From the NCBI GenBank assembly GCA_030180135.1, contig CM058239.1, positions 76,515,823 through 76,579,822 of the forward strand: DNA of 64,000 nucleotides. The letters run 5' to 3'. The notes beneath the pieces are model-generated. The model saw nothing but the letters and a program-made list of their open reading frames with translations, searched no databases and was not told the origin of the DNA. The position numbers and the translations under genes were made by a program. This document shows positions 46,086 through 57,720 of the stretch, piece after piece. Every line of letters begins with the position of its first letter. Within the stretch, counting starts at the first letter, position 1. This stretch comes from Orychophragmus violaceus. Lineage: Eukaryota > Streptophyta > Magnoliopsida > Brassicales > Brassicaceae.

Positions 46086-47954
46086 ATGCAGAAGCGTGAG
46101 ACCAGAAGTGATCCGAACGAGAATCTCGTGAATCTCAGGCTTGAGGAACTTTCTAGACTAGAGAGAACAAACAAAAAAGGTCAACGAGCAAGGATGAATA
46201 ACAATCGCTTGATTTTGAGACCTGATGCTGAGGGAGTTCTGAGAGACCGACAGAACAACCGGTACAATGATGACGGGCTAAGGATTGATGCTGAGGGATG
46301 TGTGATCCCTGAACCTGAGCCTGAACAGCCCCAAGGTCAAGGGCAGATGATTTATCCTCCTGCTAATGATAGGACTCTTGCTGACTACAACCGACAGGAT
46401 GAGTTCTATGCTAACCGGTCAGCAATTGTACCTCCTGTCTTTGAAAGGAATGATTTCGAGATCAAGACTGTCTACTACTCTCTTCTGAGGCAGAATCCTT
46501 TCCATGGTCTCCCACATGAGCAACCCATGGATCATATCGATGATTTTGAGGACTTCATCACTGGAATGAAGTACAATGGGGTAAACTATGACTATCTGTA
46601 TCTCAAGGTTTTCCCCTATTCTCTCGCTGGAGAGGCTGCAGCTTGGCTGAAACAACTTCCAACTGGGAAGTTTACTACTTGGGATGCTGTGAAGAGAGAC
46701 TTTTTGAGGCACTTTTATGATGATGCTCGCTCTGATCAGTCGAGACAGGATATTCTCACCTTCACCCAAGGTCCTACAGAGCCTCTTAAGTCTGCTTGGA
46801 TGAGGTTTAAGAAGTACCAACGTGACTGTCCTCATCATGGATTCTCTGAAGTGACGCTGCTGGGCATATTCTTCAGAGGAATTGATCTCCATTACCAGTC
46901 TGCATTGGATAATGCCAGCAATGGATATTTCAATACAAGGACTCCTAAACAGGCTAGGACGCTGATTGATAACTTGGTGAGCAGTAATAGCACCAAGACT
47001 GCTGATAGGAGAAGGAAAGAGTTAGGTGGAAAGATTGATAATCTGGAGATTGCTGATATCGGGAATAAGCTGGACACTGTTCACAGTTTGTTGACTGTAA
47101 AGAAGGCTGTCCACTTTGCTCATGAAGTTGAAGTGTTTGGAGCTGAAGGAGATCACCAGGAAGAGGATGTGAACTACATCAGTGGCTCTGGATTCCAAGA
47201 AAACAGGTTTGGTAATCAGCAAGGTAACAAGTTCTTTAATGGTGGACAGAAGAGTGTTTTCACAAGCAACTATAACTCTTCTGGATATGTATCAGAAACC
47301 TTTTCAGCAAGGTAATTCTTATCAGAGGACTTATGGATCATCCTCCTATCAGGCACCTCCTGCTGCTAGTGCTCATGAGAGCAATATGGAAGCCGGATGG
47401 AGCAATTGCTGGAAGGTCAGACTAAGACTGCTGTAGACTTTAACAAGAAGCTGGATGCTGTGTATGAAGATCTTAATGGGAAGTTTGAATCCTTAAGTAC
47501 ACATGTGAAGCAGTTGGATACACAAGTGAACCAAATTTCAAGCTTAGTCAAAGGGAAGAATATCATGGACACCCACATCAAAGCTTGGTCAGTTCAGATT
47601 GATGATGGATCAAACCAAGGGGAGAAATTTGAGTTTAATACAGCTGAACTCGTTGAAGAAGCTGAAAAACCCGAGACTGAAACAAAAGTGTCGGCTGGAA
47701 TCAGTGATGAATTAACTGCATCGATCGTTGCACAAAACACATCGATCGTTGCATGTCGTGAAGAATCAGCCTCACTTGTTTCTTGTGGTATTGCTGAAGA
47801 GAAAGCTCACAAGCCTACTACACCTTTTCCTGAGGTGTTTGAGATATCTCAACAGGAACTTGATGAAGCCAGACAGCTGAAAGTAATGGATGAGAAGTTG
47901 GAAGAAGAACCACAACCTGATGATCCACCATACCACCCTTGTGTGCAGAGATAA
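46086..47954 (+). pseudogene. Athila-2 Gag
   Basis: Starts near 46086 (MQKRETRSDPNEN). The retrotransposon gag domain includes AAAWLKQLPTGKFTTWDAV, LRHFYDDARSD, CPHHGFSEV and FFRGIDLHYQS. It is open to 47315, where a frameshift moves it to 47397-47954 (LEGQTKTAVDFNKKLDAVY, then a linker with a module pair at 47718-47752). The N-terminus reads LILRPDAEGVLRDRQNN, similar to Athila-1. No zinc knuckle seen. The stop at 47952-47954 separates it from protease. Confidence 0.92.
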
Positions 47955-48809
47955 TTGGAGAAGATGCTGCCTATGGACGAAGTGTTGAAAGATTGGGTGA
48001 TAGTGATCCCTAAAAAAGTCAATGATGTGTTGCTAACTCAGATCCCCAAGAAGCTACCTGATCCTCTTATATTTGTGTTGAGTTGTTCCATCTTTGAGGA
48101 TAGCTTCAGGCGCTCCTTGTGTGACTTAGGAGTTGCTGGAAGTCTCATGCCATACTCTGTGGCAGAGAAACTAGGGATGACAGATTTTTCACCCACTAGG
48201 ACCTCTCTGGTTCTAGCTGATCAGTCAATAAGGATTCCATAAGGAGTTCTTGAGGATGTACCAGTCAGAGTTGGAAACTACCTAGTTCCGACAGATTTTG
48301 TGGTTCTTAAGTACGATAGTGAGCCGGATGATGCTTTAATACTGGGAAGACCTTTCTTAGCCACAGCTTGAGCGAAGATTGATGTGAGGCATGGTCTGAT
48401 TGATCTCCATCTGGGAGATGAGCCTCTACACTTTGAGATGGATATGCTGCGCAGGCCAAAGATTGATGGTCAAACCTTTAGCATTGAGGATGGACAGGAA
48501 ACGCAGAAGAGTGAGACTTTAGTTTCTGATCATGGAGAAAAGAGGATGGTGGTTTCTAAAGATTCCACTCTAACATCTTCAGAGCTTGCAACTGTTTCTA
48601 AGAAAGCTCCTAACATCAGAACCTCACCAAAGCAAAGGTACGCATTTTCAAAACTCAGTTCTACTAACTTTACTGCTGTGAATGCAGGAGAACATCGCAT
48701 CCCTTTGTTTCTTGGACGAGCTCACGCTGACAATGCTTACTCTCCACCTTGGATGAGGAGACTTTCGCAGATGCACTCACAGTCACTGTCGAAACCTCCA
48801 GGAGCCTGA
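47955..48809 (+). pseudogene. Athila-2 retropepsin-like protease remnant
   Basis: Reads KKLPDPLIFVLSCSIFEDSF, then CDLGVAGSLMPYSVAEKLGM, where the active-site D-L-G-A-S has become D-L-G-V-A-G, then after a stop (48239) VPVRVGNYL-like residues, LILGRPFLATA, and after another stop (48369) AKIDVRHGLIDLHLGDEPLHF. The remaining frame (to 48809) has no domain. The usual continuation into RT is missing. Confidence 0.85.
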
Positions 48810-49754
48810 TCTAGTTCGTCCGGTCAAGCTAATGACCTTAAACAAGCGCTGAGTGGGAGGCAACCCACTGTTTGGTTTGTACATATTCTTTTTGGTGTTT
48901 TGTTAGGATTTTACGTTTTTTGTTTTGTTTTTGGTGTGTTTTCACTGCAGAATACGAGTCTGAAGATCTGCGTCGATCGTTGCACTTGTTGCGACGATCG
49001 ATGTAGAGACATTTGACGAAGAAAAAAAATCGCCTTGCAGCGATCGTTGTGGTCATGTGCATCGATCGCTGCAGGGAGATACGACGAGGAGATGAAGTCT
49101 CTCTGTGACGAACGTTGCGGTCCTGTGCAATGGTCGACACAGCTGATCCAAATAGAAATCGGCGGTATACGAACTCTAAACCGGAAATCGATTGGTTCAA
49201 TTTCGGTTGGACCAATCGCGAAAATCCAACGATCGCTGCACTTAGTGCAACGGTCGATGCAAGCATGTGCAGGTAAGTCCCGATTAATCCATCTTTCTTC
49301 TTTCTTCTTCTTCCTTTCTTTCTCGCGACAAACCCTAGCCGAATTCCCCTTTTGATTTCTCACTCAAATCTTGCTCGATTTTAACGATTCAAAGCTCTAA
49401 CCTGCTCGATTTTTCAAGCTCTATCTCTCTAATCAATTTGAGCCGAAACCAAGGTATGTTCTCTCAATCTCGATTTTTTAGAAGCGAACCTAAGGTATAA
49501 AAAGTTTGATTTTTAGCTTCTGGAACTCGAATTCATGATGATTAGGTGTTGGTTTAGGATATCTAGCAGTGGAATGAAGGTTAGGAAGTAGTTTTCACGT
49601 TCGATTTTGCAAGTTTCTGAAAAATTTCATTCTTGTGATGAAACTTGGCTGATGCGCGAATTTGACAGATTTAAAACGTGATTGGACTTCGTATATTGCT
49701 TGGATTGCTGTTGTTTATGATACTGATTGTGCGGAATTGTTCTTATATCTTTGA
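48810..49754 (+). other. Athila-2 inter-ORF region
   Basis: Opens with AACAAGCGCTGAGTGGGAGG, sequence that in Athila elements follows the end of pol, supporting an internal deletion. Contains four module pairs (48970/48991, 49037/49059, 49105/49127, 49226/49247). Then AT-rich leader-like sequence with a possible intron acceptor (TTTGAATGCAG, 49750-49760) before the ORF1 start. Confidence 0.7.
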
Positions 49755-49759
49755 ATGCA

Positions 49760-51247
49760 GATGCCTCCTCGCAGACAGCCTCGTAAACGCGGCAGAGCTA
49801 ATCCAGCATCTGCAGATCAGCCTCCTCCTCCAGTTGAGTGGTTTCTACGCGACTCGACACTACCTGAGCTTTATCAGATAGATCGTGAGGCCATACAGTT
49901 GCCTTGGCCTAAGGAAGATAAAGCAAAGATTCCGACAGACAACGTATGGGACATGGAGCCTAGCAAGCTGCTTAAGACTGCAACATTCGCTGAGAGACTG
50001 ATACATGAGTACTGGGATGAGTACGATACACTGCTCTACAATGGTTGGGTTGATATGGACGTTCAGCCAACCAAATTTGCTGATTATTGGACCTGCAAGG
50101 CTTTAGGCATCGATGAGCAGGTGCTTGCATTGGTTAAGGGAATTGGTTTGGGGACGATGCTTATGCAACACTACGAGCTAGACCTTGATATGGTGAGATA
50201 GTTGCTATCTACTTGCAGGGTCTGCTATCCTGATGAGAGCCGCAGGAGAGCTGCAGATGGTATCTTTACCTTCATGAGTCTAGGAGTCAGGTATCGGATT
50301 CCCCTTCTCGATATCTGCCGTATTTATGGATTCAGCATGGAGCCTACACGTTGCTTTATGGCTCTTGAGTGGGATGTACAGAGCCCTCAGTATTTCTGGG
50401 ACCATTTTGGTAATGGCCGATATGACTCGAGGACTACGAAGCAGATTCAGGTCAGGCATCCTGTTCTTCTATATGTGATACGCATCTTGGGATACACTCT
50501 GTTGTGCAAAGCTGAAGCGAACAATATGCGAAAGAATGAGCTGGAGGTACTCTTCATTGGGCTGAGAGAGCTGTTTGCTGATTCTGACTTGAGAGATCCT
50601 ACCAGGGATCTGAACTTAGGAGCTGTGTTTGCTCATCATTTGTGCTCCCTGACGAAGAAGGCATTCGATGGGAAGGGCATTAAGACAGTGGGGAGTCTGC
50701 TTACTCCCATCTTTCGACATTGCAGGATCCCTTTAGAGGGTACGGAGCGTGATGATAGTGAGGTATTCATGTATTTTACCTACATGGTTGAAGGAGGGAC
50801 GTATATTATGACACAAACGCTAGGAAGCGTGGTGTAGATCTTCCTGCTGCTGATCTGACCATGATTGATACATTGGATGCTTTGAGTTTTCAGCCCCCTA
50901 CGAACGATCAGCGCAGTGTACCTACAATGGCCCATCCTCTGGGTGAGCCTTCTACACGGCCTTCTTCTTCCTCTGCGCCTGCGCCCGAGCCTGCTGCTGC
51001 TACATTTGACATTGGTCCTTATCCAGCTCCATCGGTACCAGTGAGTGAGATGTCTGAGGGTGAGTGGAGAGAGCGCCAGGATGGTATATTATGGAGCATT
51101 TGGGAGTTCATGCGTGGCTGCACTTGCAGGAGACAGCCACAGGTTCACCAGCCCGTTCCTGTTCGTCGTCGTCGACAGCGTTCTCCGACTCATGTCCTCT
51201 CGAGCGGTACTGATCTCATGGATGGAATTGATGATGAGAGCGAGTGA
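49760..51247 (+). pseudogene. Athila ORF1-type protein (env-position gene), nearly intact
   Basis: ATG at 49761 (MPPRRQPRKRGRANPASAD). About 495 codons with only one in-frame stop (TAG at 50199-50201) and one frameshift (about 50815-50835). It matches the plant Athila ORF-1 family (PF03078-like): VEWFLRDSTLPELYQ, DNVWDMEPSKLL, GVRYRIPLLDICRIYGFSME, SPQYFWDHFGNG, QIQVRHPVLLYVIR and NLGAVFAHHLCS, then a proline-rich part and a basic RRRRQRSP tail. Function unknown; it occupies the position of the env-like gene. No signal peptide or membrane segment seen in the frame. Confidence 0.78.
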
Positions 51248-52614
51248 GATTAGTCACATTTTCAGACTATCGGTTCTGTTTCTTTTTCACCTTTCTCTTG
51301 ACTTTTCTTGTTGGTACTTATGTTTGGGAAGCTGTACTTGATTCTAGACTATCTGTTGCTTTTATTTTGCTTGTTTGCGATGTTTTCAGCTTTCAGGTTT
51401 GAGCTTTGAGATTTTCTCACGGACTAACTGCTGACTGCTGAGTGAACTGACGAAAATCGCAATGCAACGATCGTCACGGTCATGTGTGTCGATCGATTCA
51501 ACACGAAAATCGACACATAATCGCAATCGCCCTGCAACGATCGTCGCATTTATGCGCAACGATCGATGCAGGTGCGAGATAGGTAAAACCGACAGAACTC
51601 AATTCATCCTTTAACATTTTCTTCTTTTACCACTCCTAATCTTGACACTACTGGGGACAGTGTGTTTTAAGTGTGGGGGAGGTGGTACTGACATTAATCT
51701 TTTTCTTTTCTTAGAGTCAGTTGTGTTTTTTGTGTTGGTTTTATCGAGTCAAAACAGTTTAAGTAGAAAACAATGAATTTTTGAGAAGCCAACAACACTT
51801 GCAGGAACTTAAGTAACCATTGGGATGAGCTTGCATGATCAATCTATGACTATTAGAAAACCCAATGCAGATCAGCCTACTGAGGACACCCATATCAAGT
51901 CAGGTATTCAGAGGTTCCTTTACTGACTTCGACCCTAATTTTGACTTACTTTTCTCACCTAAGGGCTTGGTATACCTTGAGTCGGATTCCTCTGTTAGTT
52001 CTGACACAACTTGTAAACCTGTCTAAGTAAGGTTCCCTTCTCCCCTTCCTTAAAGTAAAAAAAAAAAAGAAAAAAAAAGAGAATAATAAACTGAGGATGA
52101 GCTAGTAGCTCCGAAGTGGTCACGGGAGTGGTAGAGACCCCTATTACCTCCTGTGCATCCATGGAATGTGTCCAAAGTACACCCCATAACGGGAAGAGCA
52201 CTGATAAAAAAAAATGATACCCAATGGGAAAAATCAGTTGCTAAGGAAGGGAAAAGAGAAGAAAGGAACCAGAAAAGATAGTATGGTGGTCTAGAGCTAA
52301 CAGAGTAAGAATCCATGTGCCCTTTAATCGATAATCCTTAGGTGAGACCGCACTTAATAGCTTATAGAAGTCAGTAGGGTGAATTTGAATGCTTTGGATT
52401 GATTGTGGAGTTTACTCAGGACAGTTGCTAAGTGTGGGGGAAGTATATGTTGGTCTTGATGTCTTGCAGGTAAATCTTTCATGTGGCTTACTAAGGGGAA
52501 TCTAAGTGTTGTGCTTCTAAGATGAAAAGAGTTTCTGAAAGTTTTCAAACCTCTTCACCACATTATAGTTTTCTGTTTTGCTTGAGGGCAAGCAAATGCT
52601 AAGTGTGAGGGAGT
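51248..52614 (+). other. Athila-2 3' untranslated region with three polypurine-like tracts
   Basis: Non-coding. Module pairs at 51464/51486 and 51534/51556. TAAGTGTGGGGGAGG-like words occur at 51668-51682, 52429-52443 and 52600-52614; the last, TAAGTGTGAGGGAGT, directly abuts the 3' LTR and is the polypurine tract. An A-rich stretch is at 52058-52090. Confidence 0.82.
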
Positions 52615-53795
52615 TGATATATCATGGTTTTTACCTGTTTTAAGCCAAGATATAAGTGTGTTTTAGAGTCTTTGGTCGTGTCTTTAGAGTCATTACATGT
52701 GTTTATTAGGTACATGCACGTTTGGAGGATTATTGGAGATAATGGAGCATTTTGGGCAAGTTTTGGAGCTTAAGCCGAGAGAGCTGATTTCACCAAGTCT
52801 GGACGACCCATGCATCGATCGATGCATCATTGGCATCGATCGACACACCTCTGCGCCAGCACATTAATGAAGACTTTGGAAATTTGTAGTTTTGCCCCAG
52901 AAAGTTTCAGTATTTGCAAAAAGACCCCAAGTGTGATTAAGACTTTATAATTAGGTTTTTGGTGTTTTGTTTTAGATACGCATTCATACTATTAGCTTTT
53001 TAGAGAGAGAGACCGAGAGGCTGATCGCTCTTGTAATCCAGAGAGAAGATTTTGAACCTCTTTCACTCTTTACTCTTTGATTTTATGATATCTATTTATT
53101 CAATGATTTGTGTTTCATTAATCATGTCTGAGTAGATTCATAGTTAGATTTAGAGATTCTCGTTAAGGATTTCATGACTTGTTAGATTAATTTATAAGTT
53201 AAGGATTCATATCTTATTTGTTCTTCAACCTGAATTGTGCTTAATAATAATTTCTAACCTGATCACTTAGAATCTAGACTTTAGGTTTATAAATTGACAC
53301 GAAAGTGTAATTTAGAATCTGATCTATTTAGGTTGAGCAATTTAATTATCTGCAAAGAAATTTGGTTTAATTGAATTGTGAACAAATCAAACTTGCACTT
53401 AAGGATAGTTTAATCTGTTAGGAATTGCAAAGAAATTTGGGTTTCTGCTAATTAGACTTAGAGAATTCTCGCAACGAAAGTTGGTTAGTTCTATCTTGTG
53501 TTTGAGTTCTAGAACCGAACTTAATTTGATCATGATAGATAAATGATCTGCTTGTCTGATTTCCTGAGAACTCCCTAGACTTGACACTTTTAGTACTTGC
53601 TTCACAACAACCGTTCTTGCTACTTATTTACTTTCTGCTTAGTTATTTAGTTTCTGATTAGTATTGCCTAGCTTAACTTGACGTTCTATAGTCTACCGTA
53701 AGATTTCTTGAGTCTCTGTGGATTCGATCCCTAGATACTACAATTGTTCTGTGCACTTGCAGTTGAACTTAGGGAAGTAAACTCTGAGCATATCA
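52615..53795 (+). repeat. Athila-2 3' LTR
   Basis: 1181 bp, same length as the 5' LTR. Module pair at 52812-52825 and 52833-52846. Terminal inverted repeat as in the 5' LTR, with one change (CCAAGATATA). Confidence 0.97.
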
Positions 53796-53800
53796 ATGTG

Positions 53801-54640
53801 GTACTTCAGTTGCAGGTTGAGGAGCTGATTCTTGTGGTGGACTATTTATGGTAGTCGCTGCATCAAATACTAAGGGAGCATTGTCTGTTCCTGAGGATGA
53901 TGACGTCTGTGTTTGGGGAGTCAGTATCTCATGTGTTTGATTGTCTACGACAGGTGGAGAAGGTTGAACTCGGCGAGGGATCACTGTTACTACAGGGAAA
54001 ACAGAGGAAGAGCCTTCAATAGATTCATTAGTGTCGTTAGTTTCAGCAATAGTAATAGGTGAAGATACCAAAAAAGATAAAATTACCTCATGAAATAAAA
54101 CATGGCAAGAGGTAAAGATACGAGATGTAGTTCGATCTAAACAGAGATAGGCGCTCTGTGAGATGGAATACCCAAGGAAGACGCACAATGTCGACTTAAC
54201 ATCCATTTTGTGGGATGTATAAGGGCGTAACCATGGAAAACAGAGACACCTAAAAACTCTCAACTTTTGATAGTTTGGTTGATGACTGAATAAACTTTGA
54301 AAGGGAGTTTGAAACTCCAAGGTGGGAGTCGGCATACGATTAATGAGATACACCGCCATCCCAAATGCACATGTCCAGTACGTTCGAGGGATCGACGCAT
54401 GAGACATAAGTGATAAGCCCGTCTCAATGATGTGTTGATGACGTCTTTCGGCAATACCATTAACTCGGGCGTGTGCGACAGACTGGTCATATGTGAGATA
54501 CCTTGACTAGAGAGGAATGTCCTTAGACCTATATATTCACCCCCATTGTCAGTTCTTAATTTGAGTGAAAAATTATTTTCCACCAAATTTTTGAAGGTCG
54601 AAAACACATTAAAAACTAAGATTTTTGTTTTAAGGGCTAC
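53801..54640 (-). pseudogene. Copia-C integrase core and linker
   Basis: Minus strand: FNVFSTFKNLVENNF, LRTDNGGEYIGL (second catalytic aspartate) and SSQGISH in 54640-54480; after a frameshift MSHASIPRTYWTCAFGMAVYLINRMPTPTL (54407 on), KLRVFRCLCFPWLRPY, KSTLCVFLGYS, then a serine/threonine/proline-rich linker with SGTDNAPLV. The first catalytic aspartate and zinc domain are missing because the fragment starts mid-core. Confidence 0.88.
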
Positions 54641-56748
54641 AATGTCGTGTCTCTTTTGAGATTCATATACAGATCTTGGCTCTGGATCTTCTTTTTCTTC
54701 ATATATTTCCTTTGACACAGGGTACGAGAAAACTTCATCATCGACATTCAGTTCATTTCGATCCCATATCTTTCTATTGTGAATGTAGTTTATAGAAATC
54801 TCATTATTTCCTTTTGGTTCAGGATGCTCTACATTATCACTAATGTCATGATTTGTTTGTTCCAAAATACTTTTAGTTTTGGGATCATTATGCTTTTCAG
54901 CTTCCTTTCGTTTTCTAGGATTCTTATCCTTATAACCTATAGGTATACCACGCTTCAAGCGTGTTCGAGACTCACGTGTATCATCTGCTCTTCCACATTC
55001 TTGTGGTAATTCAATACAGACAAGAGTATTTGCAGCTGGTATATGTGATTTAGTTACCGTTTTGGTATCTGCAAATGCATCAGGTAGCTGATTTGCAATA
55101 CTCTGCAAATGCATAATTCGTCGAACTTCTAGTTCTGACTGTTTTGTAGAAGGATCAAGGTGTAACACAAAGTTGGTACATGTCATTTGATATCCTTTCC
55201 TGGCTGTTTATTTTCTCCCCCTGGAACTGGGAATACTTTCTCATCGTATTGACAATCAGCAAAGCGTGCTGTAAATACATTATCAATTTGTGGTTTTAGG
55301 AATCGTATTATTGATGGAGAATCACAACCAACATATATTCCCAACCTTCTTTGTGGTCCAATCTTTGTACGTTGTGGTGGTGCTATTGGCACATATACCG
55401 CACAACCAAAGATCCTTAGATGAAAAATGTTTGGTTCTCGGCCAAATGCTAACTGTAATGGGGAATAATAATGATATGCAGTTGGTCTTATCCGAATAAG
55501 TGCTTCTGCATGTAATATAGCATGTCCCCATACACAAGTTGGGTGGTTAGATCTCGTGATCAATGGTATTGCAATCAGTTGCAGACATTTGATTAATGAT
55601 TTAGCCAAACCATTTTGAGTATGAACATGAGCAACAGAGTGTTCAACTTCAATCCCCGTTACCATACAATAATCATTGAATGCTTGGGATGTGAATTTAC
55701 CAGCATTGTCTAATCTAACTATTTTAATGGGATAATCAGAAAATTGAGCTTTCAATTTGATTAACTGAGTTGGAAATCTCACAAATGTCATAGTTCGAGA
55801 TGATAACAGAAAACATGTGACCATTTGCTAGATGCGTCAATTAATACCATAAAATAGTGGAATGGTCCACATGATGGATGTATTGGTCCACAAATATCTC
55901 CATGAATTTGTTTTAAGGAACTTTGGTGATTCTTTAACAATTTTGGTTGGCGATGGCTTATGATCAATTTTCAAAGAGAGCATGCATCGCATGTCATTTT
56001 ATTTTTCTCACATATTTCTTGGACCTTTAATGAATGACCATGAGAGGTCTCAATGATCTTTCACATCATTGTGGTGCTTAGGTGACCCAAGCGAACATGC
56101 CATAATGTGATATTCACTGGATCTCTTTTGATCGCGAGATTTGATTCGATTGCATCTATATAAGTATGATGCAATCCAGAAGGAAGTTTTGGAAACTTTT
56201 CCAATATTAGCCTTTTCGAGATTTATCAGAAGTTATCTACGTATACTTATTTCCATCCTCAGTCGTTGACTGGGTATCATATCCTTGAAGGTATATGTCA
56301 TTAAAACTCAACAAATTGCTTTTCGAATTTTGAGAATACAAGGCATAGTTTATGGAAAATTTTGTTCCATTTCGCAACATAAAGCTGGCTTTACCAGTTT
56401 CTTCAATCAAGTCTGTAGAACCTGATATTATATTCAGTTACATTTGTCGGTTTTAAGTTAGGGAAATATTTCTTGTCCTTCAGAATAGTGTGTGGTACCA
56501 CTATATGGTATACAAGTTTTTCTACCCATATCCTTGGATATTATCTTCTCCGTGTTGTAGTCCATTTCTGTAGTCAACATAAACATTAGAAAAGAAAGTA
56601 AATTCATTCATATAATTAAAAAAGAAACACACAATAAGTATTCGTTACACTGTTGTATAAACAACATTATTATTGAGAAGAAATTAAAATGCATAATAAT
56701 GATATATGGCTTTATTTGAGACTTCATAACGATCTCATTACAAGCATC
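54641..56748 (-). pseudogene. Copia-B integrase and pre-integrase/protease remnant
   Basis: Integrase core and linker in 55824-54641: IVRLDNAGKFTSQAFNDYC (second catalytic aspartate; G-E-F altered to G-K-F), HVHTQNGLAKSLIKCLQLIA, ARFADCQYDEKVFP and a long charged linker ending QKRHD. The pre-integrase zinc region is at about 56105-56020, HVRLGHLSTTMM followed by an in-frame stop, then TSHGHSLKV. 56110-56748 holds only scattered protease-like remains. Confidence 0.85.
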
Positions 56749-57720
56749 TTAATTTCCCGTGGTGGTCTCGTGGAAGTCATTCACAAAGTCGGAAGAGTCG
56801 AGGTATGTCGTACCCTCGAAGTGTTCCGTAAGGTTCACCTTTTTCCCCTTTCCTTTTATACACTCTTGGTATAACTTACAAAGATGTGGGGGAGTACGAC
56901 ATATGTTTGACCAATCCTTTGTAGATCCGCACATGTAACAAGCATTTTCTTGTTTTTGGGTGGAACTCCTTTGGATTTCTTTTCCTTTAGAAAATTTTCC
57001 AGGTCGGACCCACTTGTACGACTTTCTCTCTTGTGGATTATAATTTCTTCCACGTCCTCGATTGAATCGACGACCACGACCCCGAATGGTTTGATATTTC
57101 CTTTCTGGATTATTCACCTCATATGCATTTACTCCAGGAAACGCTTTTGTTCCTGCGGGTCGAGAGTTGTGGTTTTTATTAAGGAGATCATCATTTTTCT
57201 CTGCTAAAATGAGTGCCACAACCAACTCAGAGAACCTCGTGTATCCGCTTTTCCTGTATAGTTCTTGCAGGATACAATGCTCTTTATGAAATGCTAAGTA
57301 CGTCTTCTCGAGCATTTCAACATTAGAGATAGGCTTACCACAATACTTCATTTGTGATACAATCCTCAAAATAGCAGAGTTATAATCCTCCACTCTCTCG
57401 AAATCCTGAAACCTCAGGTTTTCCACTCCTCGAGTGCATGAGGGAGATTTACCTTTCTTTGGTTGTCAAAACGATCTTCTAGAGCTTTCCACAGCTCTGT
57501 GGGGTTATTTATGTGCGCGTAGTCATGCGTCATATTTTCATCGACAGGCTTTCTGAGAAAAATTATCGCTTTTGCCTTTTCATGGACAAGCGATTCAACT
57601 TTCTCTTTGATGATGTCAAATATTTTTCAATCTCAAAATATAATTCGACATCCGTTTCCTATGCGATGTAATTCGCTCCGGTAATCTTGAGAGCCGGGAA
57701 CTTTAGCTTTCAGTATTTGT
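56749..57720 (-). pseudogene. Copia-B Gag
   Basis: Open frame 57426-56749: FQDFERVEDYNSAILRIVSQM, YRKSGYTRFSELVVALILAEKN, an arginine/glycine-rich part (RGRGRRFNRGRGRNYNP) and a zinc-knuckle-like CYMCGSTKDWSNICR, where the histidine of CCHC is replaced (the sequence continues C-R-T-P). Upstream 57720-57427 in shifted frame reads PTELWKALEDRFDNQRKV, the N-terminal UBN2-type part. Broken by frameshift near 57430. Confidence 0.87.

Larger units (their letters stand above)
44689..53795 (+). mobile_element. Athila-2: complete-ended, pol-deleted Athila element
   Basis: Target duplication ATGTG (44684-44688, 53796-53800); two 1181-bp LTRs (44689-45869, 52615-53795) starting TGATATATCA and ending ATATCA; tRNA-Asp primer-binding site; polypurine tract against the 3' LTR. 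Gag, a protease remnant and an Athila ORF1-type gene are present. RT, RNase H and integrase are absent: protease sequence (to about 48480) passes straight to the segment that normally follows pol. By eye about 33 LTR differences (2.8 percent). Confidence 0.97.
43300..54640 (-). mobile_element. Copia-C: LTR-less pol fragment of a second copia family inside copia-B
   Basis: Minus strand, in two parts around Athila-2: 54640-53801 and 44683-43300. It starts in the middle of the integrase core and ends within RNase H (HSHMKHITLDY), with no Gag, protease, LTR or polypurine tract. Copia-B sequence resumes on both sides (QKRHD before, LNKRNVFG after). Thus an internal pol fragment was placed between integrase and RT of copia-B. 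Confidence 0.85.

Noticed and set aside
48838..49363. Overlapping 142-, 150- and 106-codon frames in the Athila-2 inter-ORF region
   Set aside because: They read through module pairs on both strands and have no domain; apparent openness comes from the repeated CGATCG words.
54260..55186. Frame joining an integrase C-terminus to a second integrase core
   Set aside because: Also an accidental fusion, of copia-B linker to copia-C integrase, at about 54640.
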